Shown here piece by piece: positions 1 to 8,116 of a stretch of 64,000 nucleotides of DNA; position 1 is the stretch's first letter; each line of letters starts with the position of its first letter. The translations under genes and the position numbers were made by a program. The notes under the pieces were generated by a model. The model was not told the origin of the DNA and did no database searches. It saw nothing but the letters and a program-made list of their open reading frames with translations. The stretch spans positions 86,663 through 150,662 of the forward strand of contig CAJTBO010000012.1 of assembly GCA_910573755.1 (NCBI GenBank), written 5' to 3'. Source of the DNA: Lachnospiraceae bacterium (GTDB lineage: Bacteria > Bacillota > Clostridia > Lachnospirales > Lachnospiraceae).

Positions 1-292
1 CATATAATGGTATATATTTCTTAATAGCTATTTCAATAAGCTTTTGATCTGCCTTATCTCTTTCCGGTGCATTTCCCCCATATTTTTCCAGGCTGTTTCC
101 ACCTGTCAATATAATTCCAGCCGGTTGTAATTGTAAAACAAATTCTTCCAATATTTCAACTTTATTTGGTATCGGAATCGGCAAAAAATCACATGCAACT
201 ATAAAATCAGCAATCCTCTGATCTGCACAGTCTCTGCGTTCCTGATAACTTTCAACTATTTCTACCCGTTGTGTATAAAGAACTTTTTGCAT
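1..292 (-). CDS. Class I glutamine amidotransferase-like protein, N-terminal part (gamma-glutamyl-CDP-amidate hydrolase candidate)
   Basis: Only the first 97 residues lie in the window; the gene runs off the left edge. I translated it by hand from an ATG at 290-292, one base after the stop of the preceding formyltransferase gene. The visible part ends with PAGIILTGG, then a Leu-Glu-Lys-Tyr-Gly-Gly-Asn segment and a helix leading to IPLYG, where the nucleophile elbow (GxCxG) of class I (peptidase C26-type) amidotransferases would follow outside the window. In C. jejuni a C26-type protein (Cj1417) hydrolyses gamma-glutamyl-CDP-amidate to glutamate and cytidine diphosphoramidate. The neighbouring kinases at 1565 and 2101 resemble its pathway partners, so that role is inferred. 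The Cys-His-Glu residues cannot be checked here. Confidence 0.65.
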   Translation of the reverse strand, partial: MQKVLYTQRVEIVESYQERRDCADQRIADFIVACDFLPIPIPNKVEILEEFVLQLQPAGIILTGGNSLEKYGGNAPERDKADQKLIEIAIKKYIPLY

Positions 293-293
293 T

Positions 294-1025
294 TTATTCT
301 CCCGATATTTCATGAAAACCCATATCCAATAAAGCCACATGCTTCAACACTGGGTGAATAATAAAATAGTCTTCCGCTCTTTCATTTTCCTGACTACTTG
401 CTACCAGTTCACCCTCTTTAACATATTTATTCAGCACATCCATCAATACCTGTGATCGTATATATGGTTCATAAATATAATCCGTATCAACCATTTCCTG
501 CGGCAATTCATATGTATTCTGAGTAATTATCTCTCCACAATCAATCTTCTCATTTAAAAATATAGCTGTCGCCCCTACCTGCTTTTCCTGAAGATAACTA
601 AAATAAAAAGTGGTGCTCCCCCTGTATTCGGGAAGTATTCCCGCATGAATATGTATAAATTTTTTATCCAACTGAAATAAAGGTTTTTTTAATATCTCTC
701 CTCCGTATCCCGAATATATCAAATACTTTTCTCTACATTTCCCAATTATTCCTGCCATCTGCTCTGAATTAATATTTTTATTTTCCACCAAAATATATGG
801 TATATTTGCCTTTCTCAGCGAAAAAATAATAGGACAATCTACATCAAAATATTTTTTCGAGTAGTGTTCTTCTTCATATATTTCCGCTCTCTCTTCCATC
901 CTCTTACAATTTTCCGAATATATAATACACATTGCAGGAAGTTTCTCTCCCTGTATCATCGCTTGTATGTATGCTTTTGACCTTGCTGTATCGGCCGCAA
1001 TCATTGCAAAATCACTCAGTACCAT
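294..1025 (-). CDS. Formyltransferase-fold protein
   Basis: This 243-residue protein has the formyl_transf_N fold. The segment FIHIHAGILPEYRGSTTF (residues 123-140) matches the conserved loop that in methionyl-tRNA and sugar formyltransferases reads N-x-H-P-x-x-L-P-x-x-R-G, and IDCGEII (161-167) carries the usual catalytic Asp (about D162). His127 is kept, but the family's catalytic Asn is replaced by His125. The protein lacks the C-terminal tRNA-binding domain of Fmt, so a small-molecule or sugar amine substrate is more likely than initiator tRNA. It overlaps the upstream gene by 14 bases and is followed one base later by the amidotransferase, so it is translationally coupled. Its substrate is unknown; N-formylation of a glycan amine or of the transferred group is inferred. 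Confidence 0.75.
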   Translation of the reverse strand: MVLSDFAMIAADTARSKAYIQAMIQGEKLPAMCIIYSENCKRMEERAEIYEEEHYSKKYFDVDCPIIFSLRKANIPYILVENKNINSEQMAGIIGKCREKYLIYSGYGGEILKKPLFQLDKKFIHIHAGILPEYRGSTTFYFSYLQEKQVGATAIFLNEKIDCGEIITQNTYELPQEMVDTDYIYEPYIRSQVLMDVLNKYVKEGELVASSQENERAEDYFIIHPVLKHVALLDMGFHEISGE

Positions 1026-1581
1026 TTTTATCCCCCAATACTATTCCATGCTTTTCTAATAATGTACAAAAGATTTTCAGTTCCTCGGAAATAACTGCTG
1101 ATAAATGCTCTCTTTCCCAAAGAGTTAATAAGGGATAAATCGAAAGCAACATATCATCTACTTTTAATAGACAACTATAATATTTCAAGCAATTTGTCTC
1201 TTTATAAGCTTCCAGGAGACAATCTGAAAATATTAAATATATCTCATAAACTTCAAATAAAGCTTTCTCTGTTGGTTTCCAATCCAGATACTCTGTATAA
1301 AGTCTTTTTCTTACCTCAAAAGTTTTTACATATGGCTTAATCCTGTTTACAGCATCTCTGTCACCTTTTCTAATATCTGAAAAAATACACTTCAGGTCCT
1401 GATACACCATACTATCACTCTCTATCCTATTTTCCGGTTTCGAAAACTCGGTCATTCCTCTGGCAATTTTTCTGGACTTTAAATACTCTTCCAAGAATCT
1501 TTTTCCTTCATATTCTGCATATATATAAGTCTGTTTATTATATAAATTGTTCTCTGTAATATACTTATAGGACATATCCAT
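1012..1581 (-). CDS. Conserved-looking protein of unknown function in the phosphoramidate-like block
   Basis: I do not recognise this 189-residue protein. It is probably soluble, with no signal peptide or membrane segment, and appears largely alpha-helical with many Tyr, Leu and Glu residues and several charged stretches. It overlaps the CysC-like kinase gene upstream by 17 bases and the formyltransferase gene downstream by 14 bases, a layout that implies translational coupling and a role in the same pathway. No catalytic motif is evident. It could be a partner subunit or an acyl/formyl donor handling protein, but nothing in the sequence shows this. Confidence 0.8.
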   Translation of the reverse strand: MDMSYKYITENNLYNKQTYIYAEYEGKRFLEEYLKSRKIARGMTEFSKPENRIESDSMVYQDLKCIFSDIRKGDRDAVNRIKPYVKTFEVRKRLYTEYLDWKPTEKALFEVYEIYLIFSDCLLEAYKETNCLKYYSCLLKVDDMLLSIYPLLTLWEREHLSAVISEELKIFCTLLEKHGIVLGDKNGTE

Positions 1582-2098
1582 TTTCCTCCAGATAACTCAC
1601 TATTTTTTGTACGCTTTCTTCCACTGTTTCTTTCTCTGTATCTATCAAAATGTCATAATCCTCAGGTACTTCATACACATCATTTGCTCCATTCAGATTA
1701 CTGATTTCACCTTGATAGAATTTTTTATAATACCCTTTCACATCCCTTCTGGCGCATTCCGACAGAGAACATTTCACATACACCTCAATATAGCATTCTG
1801 CAAACTGTTCGCGAACCAGTCGTCGCATTTCTTTATATGCCGCAACCTGCGCCAAAATCACAGATATCTGATTATCAATCAAATAATTTACTACCACCCG
1901 CACAGCACGATTACATTTCATCCTCTCTTCATATGTATTTCCAAAGATATCACCAAACTGTTTTCTTATAATGTCCCCATCAATTACCTGTATCCTTTCC
2001 CTGCCACAAGATTCTAATTTTTCCTGCAGTGCATTTGCAATAGTTGTCTTGCCACTTCCGCTCATTCCTATAAGGTATATCATAAAAACCTTTTCCAT
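1565..2098 (-). CDS. CysC-like (adenylylsulfate kinase family) kinase, candidate cytidine diphosphoramidate kinase
   Basis: The 177 residues match the APS kinase family along their whole length: P-loop GMSGSGKT at residues 11-18, VIDGD at 38-42, and a C-terminal segment with the family pattern YEVPEDYDILIDTE. CysC normally phosphorylates the 3'-hydroxyl of adenylylsulfate. Here there is no sulfurylase, PAPS reductase or sulfotransferase nearby. The neighbours are a PEP-synthase-like kinase and a C26-type amidotransferase, the same trio found in the C. jejuni O-methyl phosphoramidate cluster, where the CysC homologue Cj1415 phosphorylates cytidine diphosphoramidate. That function is therefore inferred from context. 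The gene starts two bases after the end of the kinase gene upstream (2101) and is AT-rich like its neighbours. Confidence 0.75.
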   Translation of the reverse strand: MEKVFMIYLIGMSGSGKTTIANALQEKLESCGRERIQVIDGDIIRKQFGDIFGNTYEERMKCNRAVRVVVNYLIDNQISVILAQVAAYKEMRRLVREQFAECYIEVYVKCSLSECARRDVKGYYKKFYQGEISNLNGANDVYEVPEDYDILIDTEKETVEESVQKIVSYLEENGYVL

Positions 2099-2100
2099 AT

Positions 2101-4440
2101 TTATATCCTTTTCACTATTTTATTTAAACAGTCAATCAACATCTTATTCCACTTTTTCCACTCCGAATAATTTTTCTCACCAGCTCCGATAACCGCAGGA
2201 ATTCCAAGTTCAGCACATCTGATAGCCATATGTGAATTCGCTCCTCCAAACTGCGTAATCAGGCCTGCAATATTCTTAGAAAACAGAAAATCATATCCTG
2301 GATCAGCTGCCTGAATAAAAACAATTTTCCCTTCCGGAGATTCCTCACTTATCGCATCCATGACCAATACTTCTGCCATGATACTTCCCTGCGTAATAAA
2401 GTTTGGTTCTTCATTTAACAAATAAAATGAATACACATTCTCTGGCTTTACCAATATGCTAGGCAGCTTAACCTGAACTGCAGTTTGATATTGCTTTTTA
2501 TTATCAGAAATATTTTGTTCAAAAATAGCCCGAATATCTCCTGTATACAAATCCGAATACAAATGTTTTACTACGGAAATATCCAAATATGCCATATCCT
2601 CTTTTAAAATATCAGCTCTTTTGCCCAGTTCCTCGATTAATTGCAATATTTTACTGACCGCCTTTGTAAAAACAAATTTTAAATGCTCTCTCCCCTCTAC
2701 AGCCGCCTTAATAAATTGCATCAACTCGTCTGCTGTTACTAAAAGACCGTTCTGTTCAAGCTCAAGCTGAATTTTATTCATCTGTTCTTTGTTAAAAGAA
2801 TATTCACCTCCGTCGTTTTCTATCGTTAAATATGAATTTTTATCAAAATATTCTTCAAATGCCTCATCATAACGTTTTGATGTAATATCATACGTTCCAG
2901 GACGTATATGCCCATATTCGCCAATAAATTTCTCAAATGTAATTTCTCCGGTAAAATATTTTCTTAAATCCGAATTCATTCTCTTATTTATAGTATCCAG
3001 TGAATTCATATATAAATCATAATCACTTTTTGTCAGAATTCCTGTTTCCACAAAAGACCTTAAAAACTGAACGGCAATAAAGGCGGCTCTTGCCACTCCC
3101 GCAAAGGGCAAAGTCCCATACATTTTACACTCTTCCATGAGCCAGTATATTTTATCTACCAAAGAAATATCCGAATGAAGTATAGTCTCATAGTTTAACT
3201 CAAGCATCTTTATTTTATCTATATCTTTCTTATATAATCCTTTCTCAGGACAGATAATACGATTGGTCAAATCTAACAATGAGTATTCTATTCTGGAAAT
3301 TTCATTTTCATTAAACCCATACCGGAGCAGTTCTTTTAATTTTTGAGGCAACCCCAAATAATAACAGGAATATACTATTTCAAATTCTACTTTATCATGA
3401 TATTTGGGATACTTCGCCAGTTTATCTTGATAATAGTCTACTAATTTTTCTGCAATTTTTTCATTTAAGCTTTGAGGTATAAAAGAATTAAACGTAATTC
3501 GAGTATCGATATATGGTACTCCGCAAAATGATACCATTAATGGATGCATAGTCAGATTGCGATATCCATAATCGTATCTCTGATGTGCCCAGATACTGTC
3601 AGTTATCAGTTCTTTATATAAGGAAATAGCCAGCTTTTTAGGACGAATTCCAAGTATCTCCGCCGGATTCCAGTCAGTCATAACTCCAAAACAGGTGGTA
3701 TGTCCTAACAAAAACGGATGCTCCTGGGATAATTTTTTTGCTTTCTTATAGATACGTTTCAGTGTAGATACAAGGTCAATGTTTTCCGTTACTGCCTTTT
3801 CATTTTTTCTGGCTATCGGCCTTACCTGCAATATGTAAACTTCTCCCTCATCTGTAATTGCAAACTCTATATCAAGTGCATCATTCCTTAAAAATATTTC
3901 AATCTCTTTACAGGTATCCAACAAATTTTTCATATCATGATCTTCTATAGGAAACTCACTGTTTTTATATCTGATATAAGTATTAAGGTTATTCGAACTC
4001 CCTCCGGTCACAGCGGCCGAATCACATCCGACATTATAATTTACTGTATAATATCCCGCAAGTGTCTCAATATCCGATGTAAAAACAACACCTGAACTTT
4101 TTATGTTTTTCAACATAGGTTGTATCAGAATCTGTTCATCATTATTTGTTTCATATGATGCATAAACATCGGCAACTGCCTTCTCAATATGTACAGGATC
4201 AGGTGAAACATTAATAACAGATTTGAACTTTCCTGCATTTGAATACCCCTTTGTATCTTCCAAAACAGAAGAAGAACGAACAATCAGCAGTTCACCTTGG
4301 GAAAATTCTATAATATGCATTATTTCAGCCGCACGGTGTTTAAAAAAATTATTACTTCTGACAATATAAACAGGTAAAATATTCAATGACGAAATATTTC
4401 TTTTTAAATACTGCAACATTTCTGCCTTTGTATAATTCAT
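2101..4440 (-). CDS. PEP-synthase-like phosphotransferase, candidate L-glutamine kinase
   Basis: This 779-residue protein has an N-terminal PPDK/PEP-synthase ATP-binding domain (VRSSS at 54-58, then a Gly-rich strand and DIEFAI/QVRPIA near 195-212), a long helical middle, and a C-terminal PEP-utiliser mobile domain with the phosphohistidine motif GGANSHMAI (His737). There is no PEP/pyruvate TIM barrel, so it is not a true PEP synthase. This three-part architecture and length fit Cj1418 of C. jejuni, which phosphorylates L-glutamine to start phosphoramidate synthesis; other proteins with this architecture include rifampicin phosphotransferases. Because the amidotransferase and CysC-like genes lie beside it, glutamine kinase is the best inference. 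The start has a GAGG site seven bases upstream of the ATG. Confidence 0.7.
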   Translation of the reverse strand: MNYTKAEMLQYLKRNISSLNILPVYIVRSNNFFKHRAAEIMHIIEFSQGELLIVRSSSVLEDTKGYSNAGKFKSVINVSPDPVHIEKAVADVYASYETNNDEQILIQPMLKNIKSSGVVFTSDIETLAGYYTVNYNVGCDSAAVTGGSSNNLNTYIRYKNSEFPIEDHDMKNLLDTCKEIEIFLRNDALDIEFAITDEGEVYILQVRPIARKNEKAVTENIDLVSTLKRIYKKAKKLSQEHPFLLGHTTCFGVMTDWNPAEILGIRPKKLAISLYKELITDSIWAHQRYDYGYRNLTMHPLMVSFCGVPYIDTRITFNSFIPQSLNEKIAEKLVDYYQDKLAKYPKYHDKVEFEIVYSCYYLGLPQKLKELLRYGFNENEISRIEYSLLDLTNRIICPEKGLYKKDIDKIKMLELNYETILHSDISLVDKIYWLMEECKMYGTLPFAGVARAAFIAVQFLRSFVETGILTKSDYDLYMNSLDTINKRMNSDLRKYFTGEITFEKFIGEYGHIRPGTYDITSKRYDEAFEEYFDKNSYLTIENDGGEYSFNKEQMNKIQLELEQNGLLVTADELMQFIKAAVEGREHLKFVFTKAVSKILQLIEELGKRADILKEDMAYLDISVVKHLYSDLYTGDIRAIFEQNISDNKKQYQTAVQVKLPSILVKPENVYSFYLLNEEPNFITQGSIMAEVLVMDAISEESPEGKIVFIQAADPGYDFLFSKNIAGLITQFGGANSHMAIRCAELGIPAVIGAGEKNYSEWKKWNKMLIDCLNKIVKRI

Positions 4441-4449
4441 ATTATAACC

Positions 4450-6204
4450 TCAATTTCCAAATACAATTTTTTTACTCTCGACACATCTAGAGCGCAGATA
4501 CTTCACCCGTTCTCTGCATTCCTCATCATCTATAAAATTCTGAGATTCTCCAACTGATTTTTTATAATAGTACTCAGTGCCATTTTCCAAACAAACATAT
4601 TTTTCATTTGCAAAATTTAAACCACAATATCCTTCGCATATTTCTTCATATTCCTCTGCCCTCTCTCGTATTACAGTTTTAAATCCTTCTGAGTAAATCG
4701 GAATATCATTAAAAAACATTTCTTCTGGCTTTGCTGCTTCCATAACCCATTGTACTAATTTATCAAAATCATGATAGCAAAACAGCCTTTCCATTTTTCC
4801 ACAAATACCTGCATTCGTTACCCCTAATAACGTATGCATCGCCTCATCTTTAAACCTGCGTCTGTCAATATCCTCCCACTTTCCATGATCGCTCATACAG
4901 ATATTGATCATTCCGTCTCCAAAAAGACTATCGTAAAAATCCATAACATCATCTATATACCTTGCTGATAATACGATCTTCTCCTGTGCTGATTTATAAG
5001 AATCATAAAATTCAAACGCTCTATTTTCCCAGTCCACTTCAGGAGACATATACGGTTCATGTGCCTCGTTTAAAACATGTACTATTCCAAACACTGGCTT
5101 TTCCGAATTTAAAATATAATTGAGCATTCTGAAATAATGCATCCCCGATACCACATTCTCTCTATTATAATCCTGACTATAATCCTTAAATAAAATTTGA
5201 TTAAGATACCCGCATATTTCAAAATGATACCCTTCCGATATTATTTTCTTATATAATTCGCTTTCCTCCATTTCTTTTTCTTCATAACTTCTGGAAACGC
5301 TTCTGCCCTTTCGAAATTCTTTCCAGAAAATCATTCTCGCTGTAGGCTGTGTATATGGTGTATGCGTATATGCATTCACAAAATCCAATCCATTTTGCAT
5401 CCTATTTCTCATTTTGGGAAGCAAATCTCTCTCGTCGAAACTAATTTGATCTACCCAGTGAACTATAATATCTTTGTTTCTATTCTTCCTTTTTCTTCTG
5501 CCGAGTTCTTCTTTTATTTCCCGCAAAAAATCTTCCACTTCTCTTTTCAATATTTGCAGCTCTGTCTTACATTTTATCAGTTCCGCTTCTTCCTCCACAT
5601 ATTTAAAAAAGGATACAAAGTCTCTCAATATAAGACAAATGCCTAAAACCTTCTTCAAGTTTCCCAAAGACTTATTCAAAAGAAACTCTTTTCTCACCTT
5701 TCCCAATAAATTATGTGTATAATCATATTCATTTTGATAATCATCATATGGCCTGTCTACAATAATACTGTATTTTATTCGTATACTCCTGTATAAATCA
5801 ATAACATAAATTCCTTTTGGCTCTAATTTTTTCTTTACTTCATAGTATATATTTTTCCCCTTCGTAACCGCATTAATCAAATATATATCACATTCCTCTT
5901 TGGACGGATTCCACAAATCCCCAAAAAAGTCCACCGTCTTTTCTGAAGAAATAACTAATTTATCAGAAAAAGGATTCTGATCTACGACCGCTGTAATATT
6001 TCCGACATTCTCGACTAATTTACATAAGGAATAATCCCCATTCTCATGATATTTCACTCCCCTGACTACAATTTTATTGCCATACTTCTTAATCGCCTCT
6101 TTCAATTCGGTACATATTATGTCTGAAAGACTGTCTCGAAAATATGTTCTCTCAATCAAATGGTATTTTTCCACTATTGTATCCAACTTCTTTTCAATAT
6201 CCAC
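4450..6204 (-). CDS. Alkaline-phosphatase-superfamily protein with N-terminal Rossmann-like domain
   Basis: I start this gene at a GTG (6202-6204) with AAGGAGG six bases upstream; the longer reading from a TTG lies inside that ribosome site. The protein has about 584 residues. An N-terminal region resembles a dinucleotide-binding-like domain, followed by a charged helical linker and a C-terminal alkaline phosphatase/sulfatase fold, shown by IIVHWVDQISFDE (metal Asp), a TPYTQPT nucleophile-type loop and a CMSDHGKW metal motif. The layout is the same as the protein at 20904, so the two are probably distant paralogues. Phosphoethanolamine and phosphoglycerol transferases belong to this superfamily. 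Transfer or removal of a phospho-, phosphono- or phosphoramidate group on a glycan is inferred. There is no membrane anchor, so it acts in the cytoplasm. Confidence 0.65.
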   Translation of the reverse strand: MDIEKKLDTIVEKYHLIERTYFRDSLSDIICTELKEAIKKYGNKIVVRGVKYHENGDYSLCKLVENVGNITAVVDQNPFSDKLVISSEKTVDFFGDLWNPSKEECDIYLINAVTKGKNIYYEVKKKLEPKGIYVIDLYRSIRIKYSIIVDRPYDDYQNEYDYTHNLLGKVRKEFLLNKSLGNLKKVLGICLILRDFVSFFKYVEEEAELIKCKTELQILKREVEDFLREIKEELGRRKRKNRNKDIIVHWVDQISFDERDLLPKMRNRMQNGLDFVNAYTHTPYTQPTARMIFWKEFRKGRSVSRSYEEKEMEESELYKKIISEGYHFEICGYLNQILFKDYSQDYNRENVVSGMHYFRMLNYILNSEKPVFGIVHVLNEAHEPYMSPEVDWENRAFEFYDSYKSAQEKIVLSARYIDDVMDFYDSLFGDGMINICMSDHGKWEDIDRRRFKDEAMHTLLGVTNAGICGKMERLFCYHDFDKLVQWVMEAAKPEEMFFNDIPIYSEGFKTVIRERAEEYEEICEGYCGLNFANEKYVCLENGTEYYYKKSVGESQNFIDDEECRERVKYLRSRCVESKKIVFGN

Positions 6205-6243
6205 AATACCCCTCCTTATTTGCAAAGTATTGCATTTTTATTT

Positions 6244-8115
6244 TTAGCTATTCATATCAAACATCACATAATCTAAAATTCCGTTTTCCTCCAACTGCTT
6301 TTTTATTTCATACGCCGAACTGGTATTCACACTTGTTGAAATAACAACAGTATAATCTTCACATACTTTCTTTAACTCATCAAAATCAATAATTCTTTTC
6401 CCATATTTTTGCTTTCCTGTCATTATTGAATTATTATCAGCAAAACAATAAACATTTGTATCTCCCAAATAATCCAAAGCTTTTTTTCCTATTTCGCCAC
6501 ATCCAAACAAAATATATTTCTTCCCGATATTAGCTTTACACACATATCTTATAGATCTAACCTCATTTTTCACAGCCAACTCCCTGTATTCAGTATCGTT
6601 TAATTCTTTTCTTTTAACTGCCATATAATTTTTATTAAAAATCCTTATATTTTCATCTCCATAATATTGAATTAAGCGATATAGATCTGAAAGGAAATAT
6701 TCTGACCAGCCACCATTCTCCCTTATAAATACAATCCACTCACCGCAGCAAATCTCGTTGATATTCTTCTGATCCTTTTTTTCTACTATTCTTACTTTAT
6801 AATTCTTTTTATATTCAAAAAACTCATCTTCTTCACCATAAAGTATCACTTCATAATATGGCCCACCTAAATCCAATAACGATTCTATCGTTTCCTTGTA
6901 TACCTGTTTCATTTCAAGAACAAGAGAAAACTTTTTCTCAATTGTATTTTTATCAAATCCTAAATCTGATACATACTTAAGTTTTTTATCTTCTCTGAAC
7001 TTTTCTTCCAATATTTTTCGATATTTTCTTACCAAATCAGGAAATTCATTTTTTCGATTGATTTGATAATCACCATCTCTCTCAAGGTCAATCAGCCATT
7101 CGCATCTTGGATCATTTTCTCCATATACATATTTCCACTTGCCATCCCGAATGTAAAAAATATCAGATTTCAAAGGACTTTGTTTTTCCGCCTCAGCACA
7201 AAATGTATTTTTTTCTCTGAAAAATATGCTTTCTTTATAAATTCCATTTTGCATATAATCAAATCTATCTATTCCTTGCCCTGACATCGATTGGTTTAAT
7301 GCTACATGCAAAAGAGTTGGTGCCTCATCTAATGCCGACACAGGTTTAGATAGAACTTGTTCTTTTATTCCCTTTCCTATCATTGCGAAAAAACTTATTA
7401 CAGTCTCCTCATACTGTCTGTCACCATTGACTAATCCATCATGCATATAGTCTTTATCTAACATCACACCATGATCCGCCGAAATAATCACAAGATCCCT
7501 TTCTGATATTTGACATGCTTCATATATTCTTTTAAATTCTTCTGCCAAAATGTTAATATTCTTAGAATAATCTTTACTATCCCACACTTCCCCCAGACCG
7601 CAATTCAAATCATGCAGCAAATCTGTATGATAATATACAAATTTATTTTTTTTGTTTTTATTTAATTCTTCTATAAATTTTCTATATCTATCAGTCCTTC
7701 CCATATCTGTAGTTTTAAGAATATTTCTATAACCACAAGATTCCCATATTTTAAATCCAGACATAGGTACAGGTCTTCCTTCATCTGTATCTGCATATGC
7801 ATATGTTTCGTATCCTGCCAGTTGAAAATAATCTGCAATTGTAAATATATTCTGATTAAATTTTCTTAATGCAGTTCTTGTCCACCCAGTCTCTCCATTA
7901 TAGGAAGGCAGTAACGATGTAAAAATAGAATGCATGGATGTATAGGTCCCAGCGCCACTTGTAACAACATTATTAAATACTGTGCCCTTTTCCAATAATT
8001 CATCAAAATAATTTTTTTCAGCACAATAATCCTCTTTTATATGCAAAAAATCAGGACGTAAGCCATCTATTAAAAACCAATATACATTATCATATTTTCT
8101 TTTACTCTGTATCAT
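6244..8115 (-). CDS. Sulfatase/alkaline-phosphatase-fold protein with C-terminal Rossmann-like domain
   Basis: The 623 residues begin with a clear sulfatase-type catalytic domain: FLIDGLRPDF with metal Asp17, a nucleophile loop GAGTYTSMHS around residues 54-63 (Thr in place of the sulfatase Cys/Ser), SADHGVM with Asp214-His215, and a further metal His near 225. Residues about 529-623 form a second, Rossmann-like module starting YILFGCGEIGKK, which also occurs in the proteins at 10651, 11723 and 24345. The Thr nucleophile argues against a formylglycine sulfatase and for a phosphotransferase or phosphodiesterase. No signal peptide is present. It ends two bases before the stop codon region of its neighbour and is AT-rich. 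A transfer role on a nucleotide-activated phosphorus group is inference. Confidence 0.7.
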   Translation of the reverse strand: MIQSKRKYDNVYWFLIDGLRPDFLHIKEDYCAEKNYFDELLEKGTVFNNVVTSGAGTYTSMHSIFTSLLPSYNGETGWTRTALRKFNQNIFTIADYFQLAGYETYAYADTDEGRPVPMSGFKIWESCGYRNILKTTDMGRTDRYRKFIEELNKNKKNKFVYYHTDLLHDLNCGLGEVWDSKDYSKNINILAEEFKRIYEACQISERDLVIISADHGVMLDKDYMHDGLVNGDRQYEETVISFFAMIGKGIKEQVLSKPVSALDEAPTLLHVALNQSMSGQGIDRFDYMQNGIYKESIFFREKNTFCAEAEKQSPLKSDIFYIRDGKWKYVYGENDPRCEWLIDLERDGDYQINRKNEFPDLVRKYRKILEEKFREDKKLKYVSDLGFDKNTIEKKFSLVLEMKQVYKETIESLLDLGGPYYEVILYGEEDEFFEYKKNYKVRIVEKKDQKNINEICCGEWIVFIRENGGWSEYFLSDLYRLIQYYGDENIRIFNKNYMAVKRKELNDTEYRELAVKNEVRSIRYVCKANIGKKYILFGCGEIGKKALDYLGDTNVYCFADNNSIMTGKQKYGKRIIDFDELKKVCEDYTVVISTSVNTSSAYEIKKQLEENGILDYVMFDMNS

Positions 8116-8116
8116 T

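Noticed and set aside
1565..2098. Sulfate assimilation (APS kinase) role
   Set aside because: No sulfurylase, PAPS reductase or sulfotransferase is nearby, and the neighbours fit phosphoramidate synthesis better.
2101..4440. True PEP synthase or PPDK
   Set aside because: The C-terminal PEP/pyruvate-binding barrel is missing; the protein ends soon after the phosphohistidine domain.
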